Assembly (NCBI GenBank): GCA_027625915.1
Contig: JANTQA010000010.1
Location: forward strand, 1,116,001 to 1,180,000
Source of the DNA: Anaeramoeba flamelloides
Lineage: Eukaryota; Metamonada; Anaeramoebidae
Length of the DNA stretch: 64,000 bases
Direction: 5' to 3'
The notes under the pieces were generated by a model. That model searched no databases, had not been told where the DNA came from, and saw nothing but the letters and a program-made list of their open reading frames with translations. Below, piece by piece: positions 12,481 through 23,366 of this stretch. The translations under genes and the position numbers were made by a program. Positions within the stretch are counted from its first letter, which is position 1. Each line of letters opens with the position of its first letter.

Positions 12481-13559
12481 ACACTAGTGACCATTAATCT
12501 AAAAAAAAACAAAAAACAAAAAATTAATTTTAGAGAGAAATACACAAAAGTAAAATAAGCCAATGAAACGTGTAATCGTTGGCTAAAACCAGAATAACCT
12601 TTTATCATTGATAAAAACTTTAATACGAAAATTTATTTTAAAAAGGTTGTATTTGGTTACAAAACAAATATCCCTTTTCAATACAATGTGTCTTTTAAAA
12701 GTTACATCTGTTAAAAAAATATCATTTATAATGTTTGGTTAATGCCAATTTTGTCGACCAAAATTGTTTTATATTCATCTCTAAAATCATTTTTTTTTTT
12801 TAATTGTATTAAAAAATCTTTATGAAGAAGACGAAAAAAGAAAAGAGAGGGTGAATCAAATACTATACGAGTTGTCATTAACCCCATAAAATGTTTCGAC
12901 ATGTACCCACTCAAACTAATCTTCGAAAGGTAGAAAATTGATTAAATATCTCACTGTTCAGTGAATAGCTATTGTAATATTAGAATGATTACACGCAAAT
13001 GGTATTTTGAGTAACCTTTATTTAATATATACATATCTGAGCCAAATCACTTTAAAAAAAAATTAAATTAGATGATATATAGATATAAATAGATTCAACA
13101 ATTATTTATTAATTGTTTAAACCAAATATCAACATTTTAATCATACTTCTACCCCAAGTTTTATATCAATATGTGGCTTTAATCTAAAAGAAATATCATC
13201 TATAAAGAAATTTAAAAAATTTATTAATAAAAAAATACCAAAAACAAGAACCAAAATACCAGCAAAAACACACAATCACCACCAAAGATATAATAAAATC
13301 GGGAACGGTACAAAATTCTAAAAAATAAAAATCATTTAGTTAATACTGTCAAAATAATAATAATAATAATACCATTCTATCCAATTTGGAAATGATTTAA
13401 AAATGGCCTGAACATCTATATAATATTTTGGTTTTAATATTTAGTTTTCATTTATTTCCCGTGAGATGATCTATTTAGTTAGACCTGGGGATTTTTTTTA
13501 TAATTATTAATATAAATTTAATGGGTAATATAACATTTTTTTTTCAAAAAAATATTGGA

Positions 13560-13800
13560 TCACTTTATAATGTTATTGAAAGTTTTTTTGGCTTTTATTC
13601 CGTATTTGTATCAAAAAAAAATTTTTCATTTTTTTGATCATAAATTATTTTTTCTATTGAGTTAATTTTTTGTCTTGTTCTTTCAAAAAAATTTTGGTTT
13701 TTTTTAAACTCTTCGTTTTCTTTTTTACTTTTTTTTATTTCTATTTTTTGTTTTTTCTTCTTGTATTTGTTTCAAGATAAATAATGTTTTTTTTTTTTTT
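13560..13800. repeat. Short dispersed repeat, fragment
   Basis: Resembles 43880-44060 (GGNTTTTATTNCGTATTNNTATCAAAAAAA type sequence followed by a T/C-rich tract). Boundaries are approximate. Confidence 0.35.
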
Positions 13801-14707
13801 CTTTTTAAAATGAAAAGTTATTGACTGAGTTGTAATCTTGTAAATAATATAATTACAATAAAAAACTCTAAATGAATTTAATGTTTCAGGAAGTGCTATA
13901 GAGTGCCATCAATTTTCATAGAGTGCGGTAGAGTGCCCATGTTTTCTTGAGGTTTTCTGTTTTATTTGTGAAGTGTTCTAGGTTTTTTGAGGTTTTCTTG
14001 TTTATTTCAAAAAGTAAAAAAAAACCTAACAAAAATCTAGCAATTTTCCAAATAAACTGAAAACTCAAGAAAATCTAACTGAGGTTTTTTTCAGAATTCA
14101 AAAGAATAAAGTAAAGTCAAAGATTAAACTCAATTTTTTTAAATTCTGGAAAAGCGAAAGCTGATTTTTTTTTAATTTCTCAATAAAACTAAAATTTATT
14201 TAATTTTCTGTTTAATTTCTAAAATTAAAAAAAACTTAACGGCAAACAGGAGGTAATTTGATTGAATTACCCCTCCTCTCTTCTAGAATAAAAAAAATTT
14301 AAGAATATTTTTTTACAACCGGATTCAATTGAAACAACGAAAATGAATTATTGCTTCTCGAGATAATTTTTTTCTCTTATGAATTCTCTCATAGGATGGT
14401 TTATCTATGTTATTAATGGACTAAAATGGCCGAAAAGTGGATTGGCTTGGTGACACCATCTTTAGGTGGGTTTGTGCCAAAAAAAATCAATAAAAAATTA
14501 AAAAAAAGTAAGTTAAAATAAAAAAAAAATCAAAAAAAATAAAAAATCAAGGTTAAATTTTTTAATAATTTTAGATCGTTAACTTTAATTGTTCAAATTA
14601 TTAGACTATTTGATGTTTTTAAAAAAAAAATTATTGATATTAGAAAGATTGTTTGATTTTTTATTCTGTGTTTTTTGAATTATTGAGAATTAGTTAATTT
14701 CATTTGT

Positions 14708-17700
14708 TTAGTTTTCTTCGATCTCCTTTAAAAATGGAAGTTCAATTTTTAAATTTTTCATGATATTTGGATGTTTGCTTGCATATTCTGCATATTCGGA
14801 AAAATCAATACCACCAGAATTATCACTATAATGAATAATAGAAGATTTAGATAAAATAAAAGGATGTTGAAAAATAAATTAAGAAAGTTAATAATTATTT
14901 AATAATTTTAAAAAAAAAATAGAATTCAGATAAAAAAATGAATGAAAAGGAAAAATAAATAAATAAAAAAATTCAAAATGGCGCATTAATTATAAAACTT
15001 TTCAAAATCTTACATCAACACTTTTAAATCTGTTTAAAATTCTATTGATGTGGGTTTTTGAATAACTTTGCATTCTAAATCACAATTATTGTTTAAATAA
15101 AAATTTTTTTATTTAAGATTTGTTTTTGTTGTTTGAAAAAATAATTGTAATTTGCTTTTGAAAAACTTTTATTGAATTTTTAATTGAGAAATTTTAATAA
15201 ATGGATTGGAAACAGTTGAAAAGATTAAATAAAATATTATTATGAACACTTTTTTGTATTTTTTTTTTTTTTTAAAGTGTCTATTGAAATTTTTTTTTTC
15301 TCAATTAAAATTTTAATAAAAGATTTTGAAAAATACTGTGTAATTTTAGTTTGTAGTCAAATTGGTGATAATTTAATTCATTTAATTTTCAAAGTTAGTT
15401 CAGATCTCATTCAACTAATCATTTAGTGTGCTCTATGTACTTTCGATTAAATACATCTCACACCTTTTTTTATCGTCATTTATTAAATTTTATTTTCTTT
15501 TAAGGGCTATCTATATTTTATGTTTAGTGTGGATATTGATTTTATGGCTAAAATCATATTTATTGACTTTAAAAGATTGTTGAATCAAGAAATTTGTTTA
15601 TAATTTTAAAAATTTGGCTTTTTTTTTTTCGAAAATTTGTAATTTAGATAAAATATTTTGACAATCCAAATTCGAAATTTACCTACCTGGGTTCGAAAAT
15701 GAAACCCTTCTTTATTCACTAACTTTGAATTTCATTTTAAAAGATTCTAGAGTTGAGGAAAATGACATAAAGATACTGGAATAGAAAGTAGAAAGTAAGT
15801 GAACCAAGAGGTAAAAAAATTGATTTTTTAATTTTTCTTGTTTTGTTTGAGAATTTTGAAATGTTTTTGGATCAATAATTGTTGATTTGAATTTCATCAA
15901 AATTCCCTAAAAACTGTAATATTTTGACTTTCTTTTAAACGATTTTTTTTTTTTTATTTACAACATTGGATTTCAGTTCTCACAGAACATAAAATACAGG
16001 ATAGTCCTTAAAAAGTGAGATCAGATTTTTTTAAAGTGCAACTGGCTTTACTTTTAGTAAGACTTAATTCATAAATGAGATCGAAAATAGTTCAGTTTTA
16101 TTTTAAAAATTATTAAAGTGTGATTTTATTTTTTATTTTGACAACACACTCATCCACAAGTGTAAATAAGAATTTTGTAAAAAATAGAGTTTTTACAATT
16201 TTAGAGACAAATAAAGAGTTCAATGTAATTACCCTAAATTTTGGTAATAGTAAACCAAACGTATGTTTTGATTTTTGAGCTCAAAGGAATTTTACATATA
16301 AAATCATTTGGTAAATACCAATAATTTGTTTGAAAAATCTTTTTTTTTAAAAATTGGAAGATTGGTCCGCATGTGCAAAAAGTGATGTCTTAATATTTTA
16401 AGTTTTTTTACTAAATTTGTCATTTTTCCAAAAACTATAAAACTTTTCCTATGCGCCCCGAAGGGAGAGGTTTGCTAGTCAACAGGCTTGGGGGTATTAA
16501 GAGCAAAAAAAAACGATTTAATTCTAGAATAAAAATGTTTGGGGTTGTTTTTGTTTTTTGATTTCTGAAAATTATTTTTGATTTATGAATTTCTGTTTCA
16601 ATACCAAACATTTTTATTTGTTATTAAATTAAATTTTTGCACTTAGAAACATCAAGTACATTGAAAAAAAACCCTCTCACGTTGGGGCGCATAGGAAAAG
16701 TTTTATAGTTTTTGGAAAAATGACAAATTTAGTAAAAAAACTTAAAATATTAAGACATCACTTTTTGCACATGTGGATTTACCAAACGATTTTTTGATTA
16801 AAATTATTATTAGTCTCTAAAGAAAATCAGATAGAATATTTATTAATTAACAAAATGTAGACAATTGAATGGAACTCTTTATTTGTCTCGAAAATTGTAA
16901 AAACTCTATTTTTTATAAAATTCCTATTTACACTTGTGTCAAAAAGTAAAATATTTCAAGCCTGTGAATTTTATTACAAAAAAAAAAATCTTAAAGTTGA
17001 ATTAATTCCGAGTAAACTTCTAAAAAATTGTTGATAAAATGAGATAATCATAAAAAATAGAAAAGAAAGTATCTCTAAAATTTTGAAAATCAAAAACATT
17101 TTTTGAAGCAAAAATATCAAAAAAGATCAAGAAAACAAAAAAAAAAAAAAAAAAAAAATTCAAAATCATTACGTATCAACTTCTTTAAAAGTTTGTTCAA
17201 CCATGTTTTGAAGGTCTTCATCTTTGAGCTGTAATAAAAATTGTTCAGCAAGACAAGCCTTTAACATAACAAGTAATTCATCTCGATCAATTTCACCATT
17301 ACCGTCAAGATCGTAAACTTGAAATGTAACTATTGTTCATTATTAAAGAATTTCCAAATTTTAAAGAGAAAAATCAAAGGAGAAAAAAAAAAAAAAAAAT
17401 TCAAAAAAAAAAAATATTGTGATTATGAGAAAAAGGAAAAAATAAAAAAAATAAAAATAAAAAATTTTTTGAAAATAAACAAAAAAAAAACAAACATTTA
17501 ATACGATCTTCAAGTGTTCCTTTGCTTGTGAAACAAATAAGTCCGTTACAAAATTCTTCAAAATCTACTTCGCCATTTCCGTCTTCATCCATAACCTACA
17601 CCGAAAAAACACAAATTAAAAAAAAAAAAAAAAAAAAAATTTTTCTGTTAATAACCCGACTAAAGGGAAAGTTTTAGTAAAGTTTTTGAAAACAAACTAT

Positions 17701-18264
17701 TGTTACAAGGTAAAATTAAAGAGATTATGAGAAATTGGTAGATCAAATTGAAAAGAAAAAAAAAAAAGGATTAAAAAAGAGATCGATTTAAGGGAAAAAT
17801 TGCTGCATTGACAAAAAAAAAAAAAAAAAATTATTAAAAACAAACCCTCAAACATTCTTTTGGCAAATTTTGAACCAGACAAACCAAGTGCTTCCTCTGT
17901 GTTTATCCGAAATAATTGATAAATAAAAAATTTGGTAAAAGAATTTTTTTTTAATTTTTTTGTCTGTTCTTTAGCCTCTTGTTTAGTGTTAAAAAAAAGA
18001 AAAAAAAAACAAACCGAATTCTTGTTCGTCAATAACATTATCGTCAACTTGACTTGCAGAAATCTTTTTGTAGTACTCATAAAGCTTCTTAACTTCACCA
18101 TTTGTGAAACCAGATTTTTCTGAGAGTTCTTTTACTTCTTCTTCTGTTAATTTGTCACCAAAAGTTCTTGGTTCAGGAACGTTTTCTTCAGTTTCTTTTT
18201 TAACTGGTTTTTCTTTTGGTTTTTTTTCTGTGTTTTTCTTTTTTTTTGATCCGCAAGGTCCCAT
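14708..18264 (-). CDS. Calcineurin-B-like EF-hand calcium sensor
   Basis: A calcium-binding regulatory protein of the calcineurin B / CBL / recoverin class, 224 aa. Exons are 18264-18015, 17896-17847, 17595-17496, 17329-17173 and 14825-14708. The N-terminus MGPCGSKKKK is a likely myristoylation, palmitoylation and basic membrane anchor. A degenerate EF-hand comes first (DDNVIDEQEFEEALGL), then three good loops: DEDGNGEVDFEE, DLDGNGEIDRDE and DTDNSGGIDFSE. The last loop lies in an exon 2347 nt away, and its splice restores phase exactly (GAT AC|T GAT). Donors are GTTTGT three times and GTAATG for the long intron. At intron 2 the frame needs the exon to stop one base before the GT (GAG|GGTTTGT), which suggests one surplus G in the assembly or an odd junction. 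The partner (calcineurin A or a kinase) cannot be told from the sequence. Confidence 0.88.
16155..16938. mobile_element. Inverted-repeat MITE family A, interrupted copy
   Basis: The ends are CACAAGTGTAAATA and its inverse, continuing into about 65 bp of terminal inverted repeat (TAGAGTTTTTACAATTTTAGAG and complement). The outer 372 bp matches, in reverse orientation, the uninterrupted 374 bp copy at 42216-42589. The difference is the 412 bp foldback element at 16366-16777. The flanks show TC on both sides, a possible 2-bp target duplication. Confidence 0.75.
16366..16777. mobile_element. Foldback MITE family B, copy 1 (inserted in family A)
   Basis: Nearly a full palindrome. The arms start TCCGCATGTGCAAAAAGTG and TCCACATGTGCAAAAAGTG (reverse strand) and run through an almost identical 100+ bp including AAACTATAAAACTTTTCC. 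No coding capacity. The second copy lies at 19812-20225, and its loop is in reverse complement to this one. Confidence 0.8.
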
Positions 18265-18630
18265 TGTTAAACAGTTATAAAATAATAAAAAAAATGATTG
18301 AAAAAATCGATTAAAAGTTCGATCCAGTCAGAAATCAGAAAAATAATACAGAAAATTAAAGTTTGGATAAATGGGATTTTCAGTAGTGGTGTCTATTATT
18401 TCGAAAGAACCTCGACTTTATTGGTTCTTTTCTAATTAATTCTCACAGTTATTTTTTAAAAATTGTTTTTTTTTCTTGTTACGTCTTTTTCTCATAAAAG
18501 ATCAATCCAGAAAAATATTTGAAATTATTAAATCTGAGTAATAACTATTAGGTTATTAAAGAGGCTTGTAAAAGTGTTAGATAGAATTGTGAATTCTAAT
18601 ACACTTATTTGAGAAAAGAGAACTTTTTAA

Positions 18631-19563
18631 GGGACTAGTCTATATTAAATTTTTTTAGGTAAATTTAATAGAGATTTAGAATTTTTTTTGCCAATTACTT
18701 AGATTTGAAACCAAAGTGAAAAACTTCTTAGTATATTAATGAAATCTTGCTAAATGACATTCATTCAATTTAGTTATTGTTTTTATAGAAATAAAAAATT
18801 TTTCCATTTTTTCACTTTTTTGAAAGTTGCTTTTTTTCAACTTTTCTCAAAAATACAAAAAATAAAAAAAAATATGAGCAAGAAAGCAAAGCCTTGTTAT
18901 GTTTGTGGAAGACCTACAAAAAATAGTTTGAAAAATAAACCTGAAAGGTTTTTTTTGGATAAGCATGAAAACATAGTTTGATTCGAAAAAAATATACAAT
19001 ATATGCTTTACTCTTAATAAAAGATTTTCATTCTTTTCTTGTACCATTCTTTTTTTTTATGAATCTACTTTTTCATTTTACACTCTTTTGTTTTTGTTGA
19101 ATTTGAAGTTTTTTTAAGTGTTCACAAATTACCATCCTAAAAGTTTTTGTCAGAGTTAAAAAAAATCAAAGAAAAGAATCAGAACTATTTTTTATAAAAG
19201 TAATTATTGATAAAACAAATTGAGTTCTTTATAGAGTCAAGTTGGATGAATAGAAGTGAAGGAGAAAATATTCACCAGTTTTAAATTATTTTTTCGTTTT
19301 TAAAAATGAGAATAAATATTATTTTTGAGAAAATAATTAAATCCAAAATTAATCAAAAAATTCTCATCCATTAAAGATATTTTTTTTTTAAAAAAAATTT
19401 TAAAAAGTCACTTTTTTTGACTGAATTGTAAAATTTTAAAAAAACAAGAACTAAAAGTTCTAACATTGAAAAAACCTGTCTATTTTCAATTTTAAACATA
19501 TTTCAAGATAAGGATTCCTTATTTAGTTATTGGTCAAAAAAAAAATTAATATAGACTAGTCCC
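18631..19563. mobile_element. piggyBac-like element with TTAA duplications
   Basis: TTAA stands immediately outside both ends (18627-18630 and 19564-19567), and the ends are perfect inverted repeats GGGACTAGTCTATATTAA. TTAA target duplication is the hallmark of the piggyBac superfamily. At 933 bp the element is far too short for a transposase of about 550-600 aa, so it is non-autonomous. It contains the small cysteine-bearing frame at 18874-18981. A shorter, more decayed relative lies at 53185-53357. Confidence 0.8.
18874..18981 (+). CDS. Small CxxC-containing frame inside the piggyBac-like element
   Basis: 35 codons starting MSKKAKPCYVCGRPTKN and ending TGA. The CxxC with flanking basic residues resembles the first half of a zinc ribbon; piggyBac transposases often end in a cysteine-rich zinc-binding domain, so this may be a remnant of one. 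The second metal-binding pair is absent. Composition is less AT-rich than the surrounding element. It could be chance; a GT dinucleotide at 18949 would also allow it to be a first exon. Confidence 0.3.
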   Translation: MSKKAKPCYVCGRPTKNSLKNKPERFFLDKHENIV

Positions 19564-19811
19564 TTAAGGAAATTGAGATTTTTGTACATTTTCAAAAATT
19601 TTAATCTTGAGTAAAATTCTAACATTTTGAAAATTTTTGACTATGACAGCGTATGAAAAAAAGATTTTTAAGTGACACAATGATACTGATATTTTGAAAG
19701 CAAAATATTGTAACATACTCTAAATTGTCAAAAGAACACTACTAAACCAGTGTTGAATCTAAAATTTTCGAATAAATAGGAAAATTTTTTTTTACTACTA
19801 TTTTGGAAATC

Positions 19812-20225
19812 TCACTTTTGCAAAAAGTGATGTCATAATATTTTAAGTTTTTTTACTAAATTTGTCATTTTTCCAAAAACTATAAAACTTTTCCTATGCA
19901 CCCCAACATGAGAGGTTTCCTTTTCAATGGAATTGATGTTTCTAAGAGCAAAAAATTTAATTTAATAACAGAATAAAAATGTTTGGGGATAAATAGAAAT
20001 TCTAAAATCAAAAATAATTTTCAGAAATCAAAAAACAAAAACAACCCCAAACATTTTTATTCTAGAATTAAATTGTTTTTTTTTTTTTGCTATTAGAACC
20101 CCCATATTCGTTGAAAAGAAACCTCTCCCTTCGTGACGCATAAGAAAAGTTTTATAGTTTTTGGAAAAATGACAAATTTAGTAAAAAAACCCAAAATATT
20201 AAGACATCACTCTTTACACAAGTGA
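19812..20225. mobile_element. Foldback MITE family B, copy 2
   Basis: Arms TCACTTTTGCAAAAAGTGATG and TCACTTGTGTAAAGAGTGATG (reverse strand), then the same long arm sequence as 16366-16777. This copy is not inside family A, so family B moves independently. Confidence 0.8.
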
Positions 20226-21520
20226 ATGTGTATAAATATGTTTTATCAGTGCTTCAAAATTAAAAATTTGTTTTTTTGTTATACAAGACCTATACATTAT
20301 CCGATCAAATAAACTAACAATAAACCCCAATTAAATATGGTAACAGTTTCATACAATTCTATCATGTAAAAAGAAATACTAAAAATAAAAGATGAAATTT
20401 GAAAATTTATCTTAGAAAAATGAATTATTTTTCTAATGGAAAGAAACCACATATCACTCAAAGTGGCCCGGCTAAAAATGAAAACGCCACTTTCTTTTTA
20501 AGAATCAACCAAACACAAGATTGTTTAGAAATTTTAGAAATAATAAACTTCGTATTAGAGTTGATAATCATAAAAGAAAAGCCTAAACAATACATAAATT
20601 TTCAAAAAAAATTTTTTTGGGTCATTTTCATTGAAATGTCTCATGCAAAATTTCCCATTTTCTTCACAATTATTAAAATTATCGACAATAAGATTTACTT
20701 GGATATGTATGAATTTTAAAAGAATATACAAAGCCTAACTTTTCTAAATGTTAAAATGGAGTTTCAAACATTTTTTTTTTCAAATTGGATTTTAAAAAAA
20801 AAATAAAAAAGAAAAGAAGAAAAAAAAAGAAAAATTCAAATATCAAAAAGCAAAATATCAAAAATAATAATTATTTACTACACGGGTTAAAATGATTTTG
20901 ATTTAAAAAATTGGTATTCTATTTTGAGAATAATAATGAATTAAAATCATAGAAAATATTCTATTTCTTCTATAAAACTGGACCCCTTTGACTGGAAAAG
21001 AGTTTATTTTTATCTCCAAACAAACAAAAAAAAAAATTGAATAAAATTGTAAATATTATTAAATAATTTTCAACAAATTACATCTCAAATTTAAAATTGA
21101 ATAAAAACACCAGTGTTTTTATAATTAAAATTGATTTGAACTTGTGTCTACCATTGTGCAGTAAATTAGATATTGTATTATAACAAGAAGAAACAAATAA
21201 GCAAGGAATTATATTTTGACACTTGTTATAATCGTTGTATATATATTATTTTCGATCACTGTATATTTCTGTGGATAAATTTAAAAAATATCCTATTTTC
21301 TAGTTTCAAAGCTAGAATTAGATGAATTAAATGAAAATAAAAGATTCAAAATTCATTTTGAAATCCTCCAAAAATAAAAAGTAATTTGTTTCTCAAAATT
21401 TTTTTAAAAAAAATATTTCCATTCATTTATCAAAAATAAAATAAATTAAATTAGAAGTAATCCTATCAAATATTAAACACAAGATTAAGAAATAAAAGTT
21501 TTTTTTTATTATTTTTTCTA

Positions 21521-21716
21521 CAGTCAGTTCCACTTTTATGGCACAAACTTTCAACGAAATTTAAAGCACAAAAAAATCTCAAATTAAGGTACAAAAATTG
21601 TAATTTTTATTTTTACAAGTTATTTTACTTGAATTTCAATTTTGTGCTTTAATTTGGGATTTTTTTTGTGCTTTAAATTTCGTTGAAAGTTTGTGCCTTA
21701 AAAGTGGAACTGGCTG
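21521..21716. mobile_element. Tc1/mariner-type foldback MITE, copy 1
   Basis: 196 bp palindromic element. It starts CAGTCAGTTCCACTTTTA, ends in the inverse with CTGGCTG, and is flanked by TA on both sides, as Tc1/mariner elements are. Internal GGCACAAA/TTTGTGCC motifs repeat within each arm. Relatives lie at 35060-35253 and 51145-51448. Confidence 0.85.
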
Positions 21717-22019
21717 TATATCAATTTTTTCTATTTTTAGATTTCAATTTTTTAATTGGTATTTCGATATATTATACTATATTATATCCCATTCTCCTAT
21801 TTATAAAAATATTATTGGTTTCTATTGAAGAAATGATTTTAAGAATTTAGTATCACATAAACTCTAACACTCAAAATTGGAAAAATTGTGTTACTGCCTT
21901 AAAAAAGATAGCTACTAAAGAGTTTTTCAAAATATATTGGTTTATTATTTTTTTTTTTTTCGATCCCACAGAAAGATTGGGTGGTTGTGATTTTGGTGAT
22001 GATTTTGTTTTAATTAAGT

Positions 22020-22540
22020 TGAATTAGATCTTGTTTGGAGTGATTTATATTATACAGTGATCATCATAATTTTTATCAAATAGTTAAAACCTTTTGTTAC
22101 AAACAAAAGTCTAATCTTTTTTTCTTCTTGTTACAAACGATATATCTTTTAAAACCCATTAGTATACCTAAGTTCAAATCGATTTTGTAGGTAAATTCCT
22201 CGATTTTTTAAGTAAATGTTTAAAAAAGAAATTTATATTTGTTTGAAATTTCTTTGTTTTTTTTCGATTTGGTTTCCTCCAACATTTACTTCATTTTTTG
22301 GTTCTAAAAATTTTATCAAAAATTTAATCTATTTATTGAAGATAAATTTTCTAATCTGATCCTTCATTTTTAGAATTTCTATTTAAATATATGAACTTTA
22401 AGAAACCAATACCATATTTAATTATAGTTTATTTTTGTCTCTTTGATTCTTTAATGTTTAGGCCTTTCTGAGAAAAAGAAATACTTTTTTATTTTGATAC
22501 ATGATTAAACTTTTTTTCATGTATTATTTTGACAACCGTC
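22020..22540. repeat. Long dispersed repeat, partial copy
   Basis: Matches the distal part of 10930-12480 in the same orientation (around 12100-12420), including the GAACTTTAAGAAA motif. Boundaries are approximate. Confidence 0.5.
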
Positions 22541-22817
22541 ATAGATCTGGATTGAAAGTTTACCCAGGGCTGTATGATTCAATAACTACAAAATAAAATT
22601 CGAAACATCAGATCTGGAATGTCTCAAATAATTGAACAATTTAGAGCGACAATTTTGATGTGTGGGTTTATAATAGTTTCCCGATAATTAAAAAAAAGAA
22701 AAGGGTGTTGAGAAAAAAAAATCACAATGGTAGGAACAATAAGTACAGTGGTGTGAATAACCCGTGTTGACAACCTTTAACCCATTACTAAAATTTAACT
22801 CATGTTTTTTTTTTCAG

Positions 22818-22967
22818 ATTTGGGTATTTGAAGACTGGAAGACACACATAGATTCTTGGTTTGTATTTAAATTGACTTTGGAGGTTAGATCTTTGATTAA
22901 CCTAAATGACCCAATAACATTAAATGCTTTTGTTTCAAAAATTTCATCATATTTACAAAATTTGTGA
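22818..22967 (+). CDS. Exon-like open segment, unrecognised
   Basis: A pyrimidine tract ending TTTTCAG at 22811-22817 is followed by an open frame beginning IWVFEDWKTHIDSWFVFKLT and ending TGA after about 49 codons. Its composition is richer in G and C than the flanks. No upstream exon was identified on this strand and no family was recognised; it may be a terminal exon, a decayed gene or chance. Confidence 0.2.
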   Translation: MWVFEDWKTHIDSWFVFKLTLEVRSLINLNDPITLNAFVSKISSYLQNL

Positions 22968-23366
22968 GATTCAAAGGATTTTTAAGAAAAATTAAAAAAA
23001 TGTCATTATGCTAATTTTTTACGCAAAAATTCACATTTTAATCTTTCAATATCTTCATAATTCTTTTTTAATATTTATTTAAAGAACCCTATTTCCTGTT
23101 TATATACTGTTTTCATCCCCTTGGTTTGTTTCTTTTATTTCAACAGTCAACCAATATTTTTTTCAAGAGTTAAATTTTCGTAATGGGTTTAAATAAAAAA
23201 CACTGGTTTTTTACACCACTGTATTTCTTCTTTGTAAAACCAAACTTCACATGTTATTGTTGGTTCCAAATACTTTTCAATCAAGATTGTTCAAGAATTG
23301 TTTCACAGATAAAATTTTCTCATTTTTTCTTAATTTTCCACAAAAAAAGAAAAAAAAAACTTTTTT

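Larger units (their letters stand above)
9506..14707. other. Intergenic, repeat-bearing
   Basis: No convincing gene. The segment holds the long dispersed repeat at 10930-12480, a related rearranged module at about 13880-14240 (inverted relative to 11130-11600, sharing GAGTGC motifs and TTCCAGAATTC-type ends), and a copy of another repeat at 13560-13800. Confidence 0.55.
14826..17172 (-). other. 2.35 kb fourth intron of the EF-hand gene
   Basis: Runs from GTAATG after the codons for FKEVD to TATAG before the final EF-hand. It contains the nested inverted-repeat elements at 16155-16938. Without reading across it, the protein would end at an apparent TAA immediately inside the intron and lack its fourth EF-hand. 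Confidence 0.85.
18265..23366. other. Intergenic with transposon copies
   Basis: No firm gene. It contains the piggyBac-like element, the second foldback element, a Tc1-type MITE and a partial dispersed repeat. An open frame at 20419-20719 (+) has no recognised motif and AT-rich codon use, so I leave it uncalled. Confidence 0.55.

Noticed and set aside
20419-20719. About 100-codon plus-strand frame
   Set aside because: No motif, AT-driven composition, no partner exon; cannot be supported as a gene.
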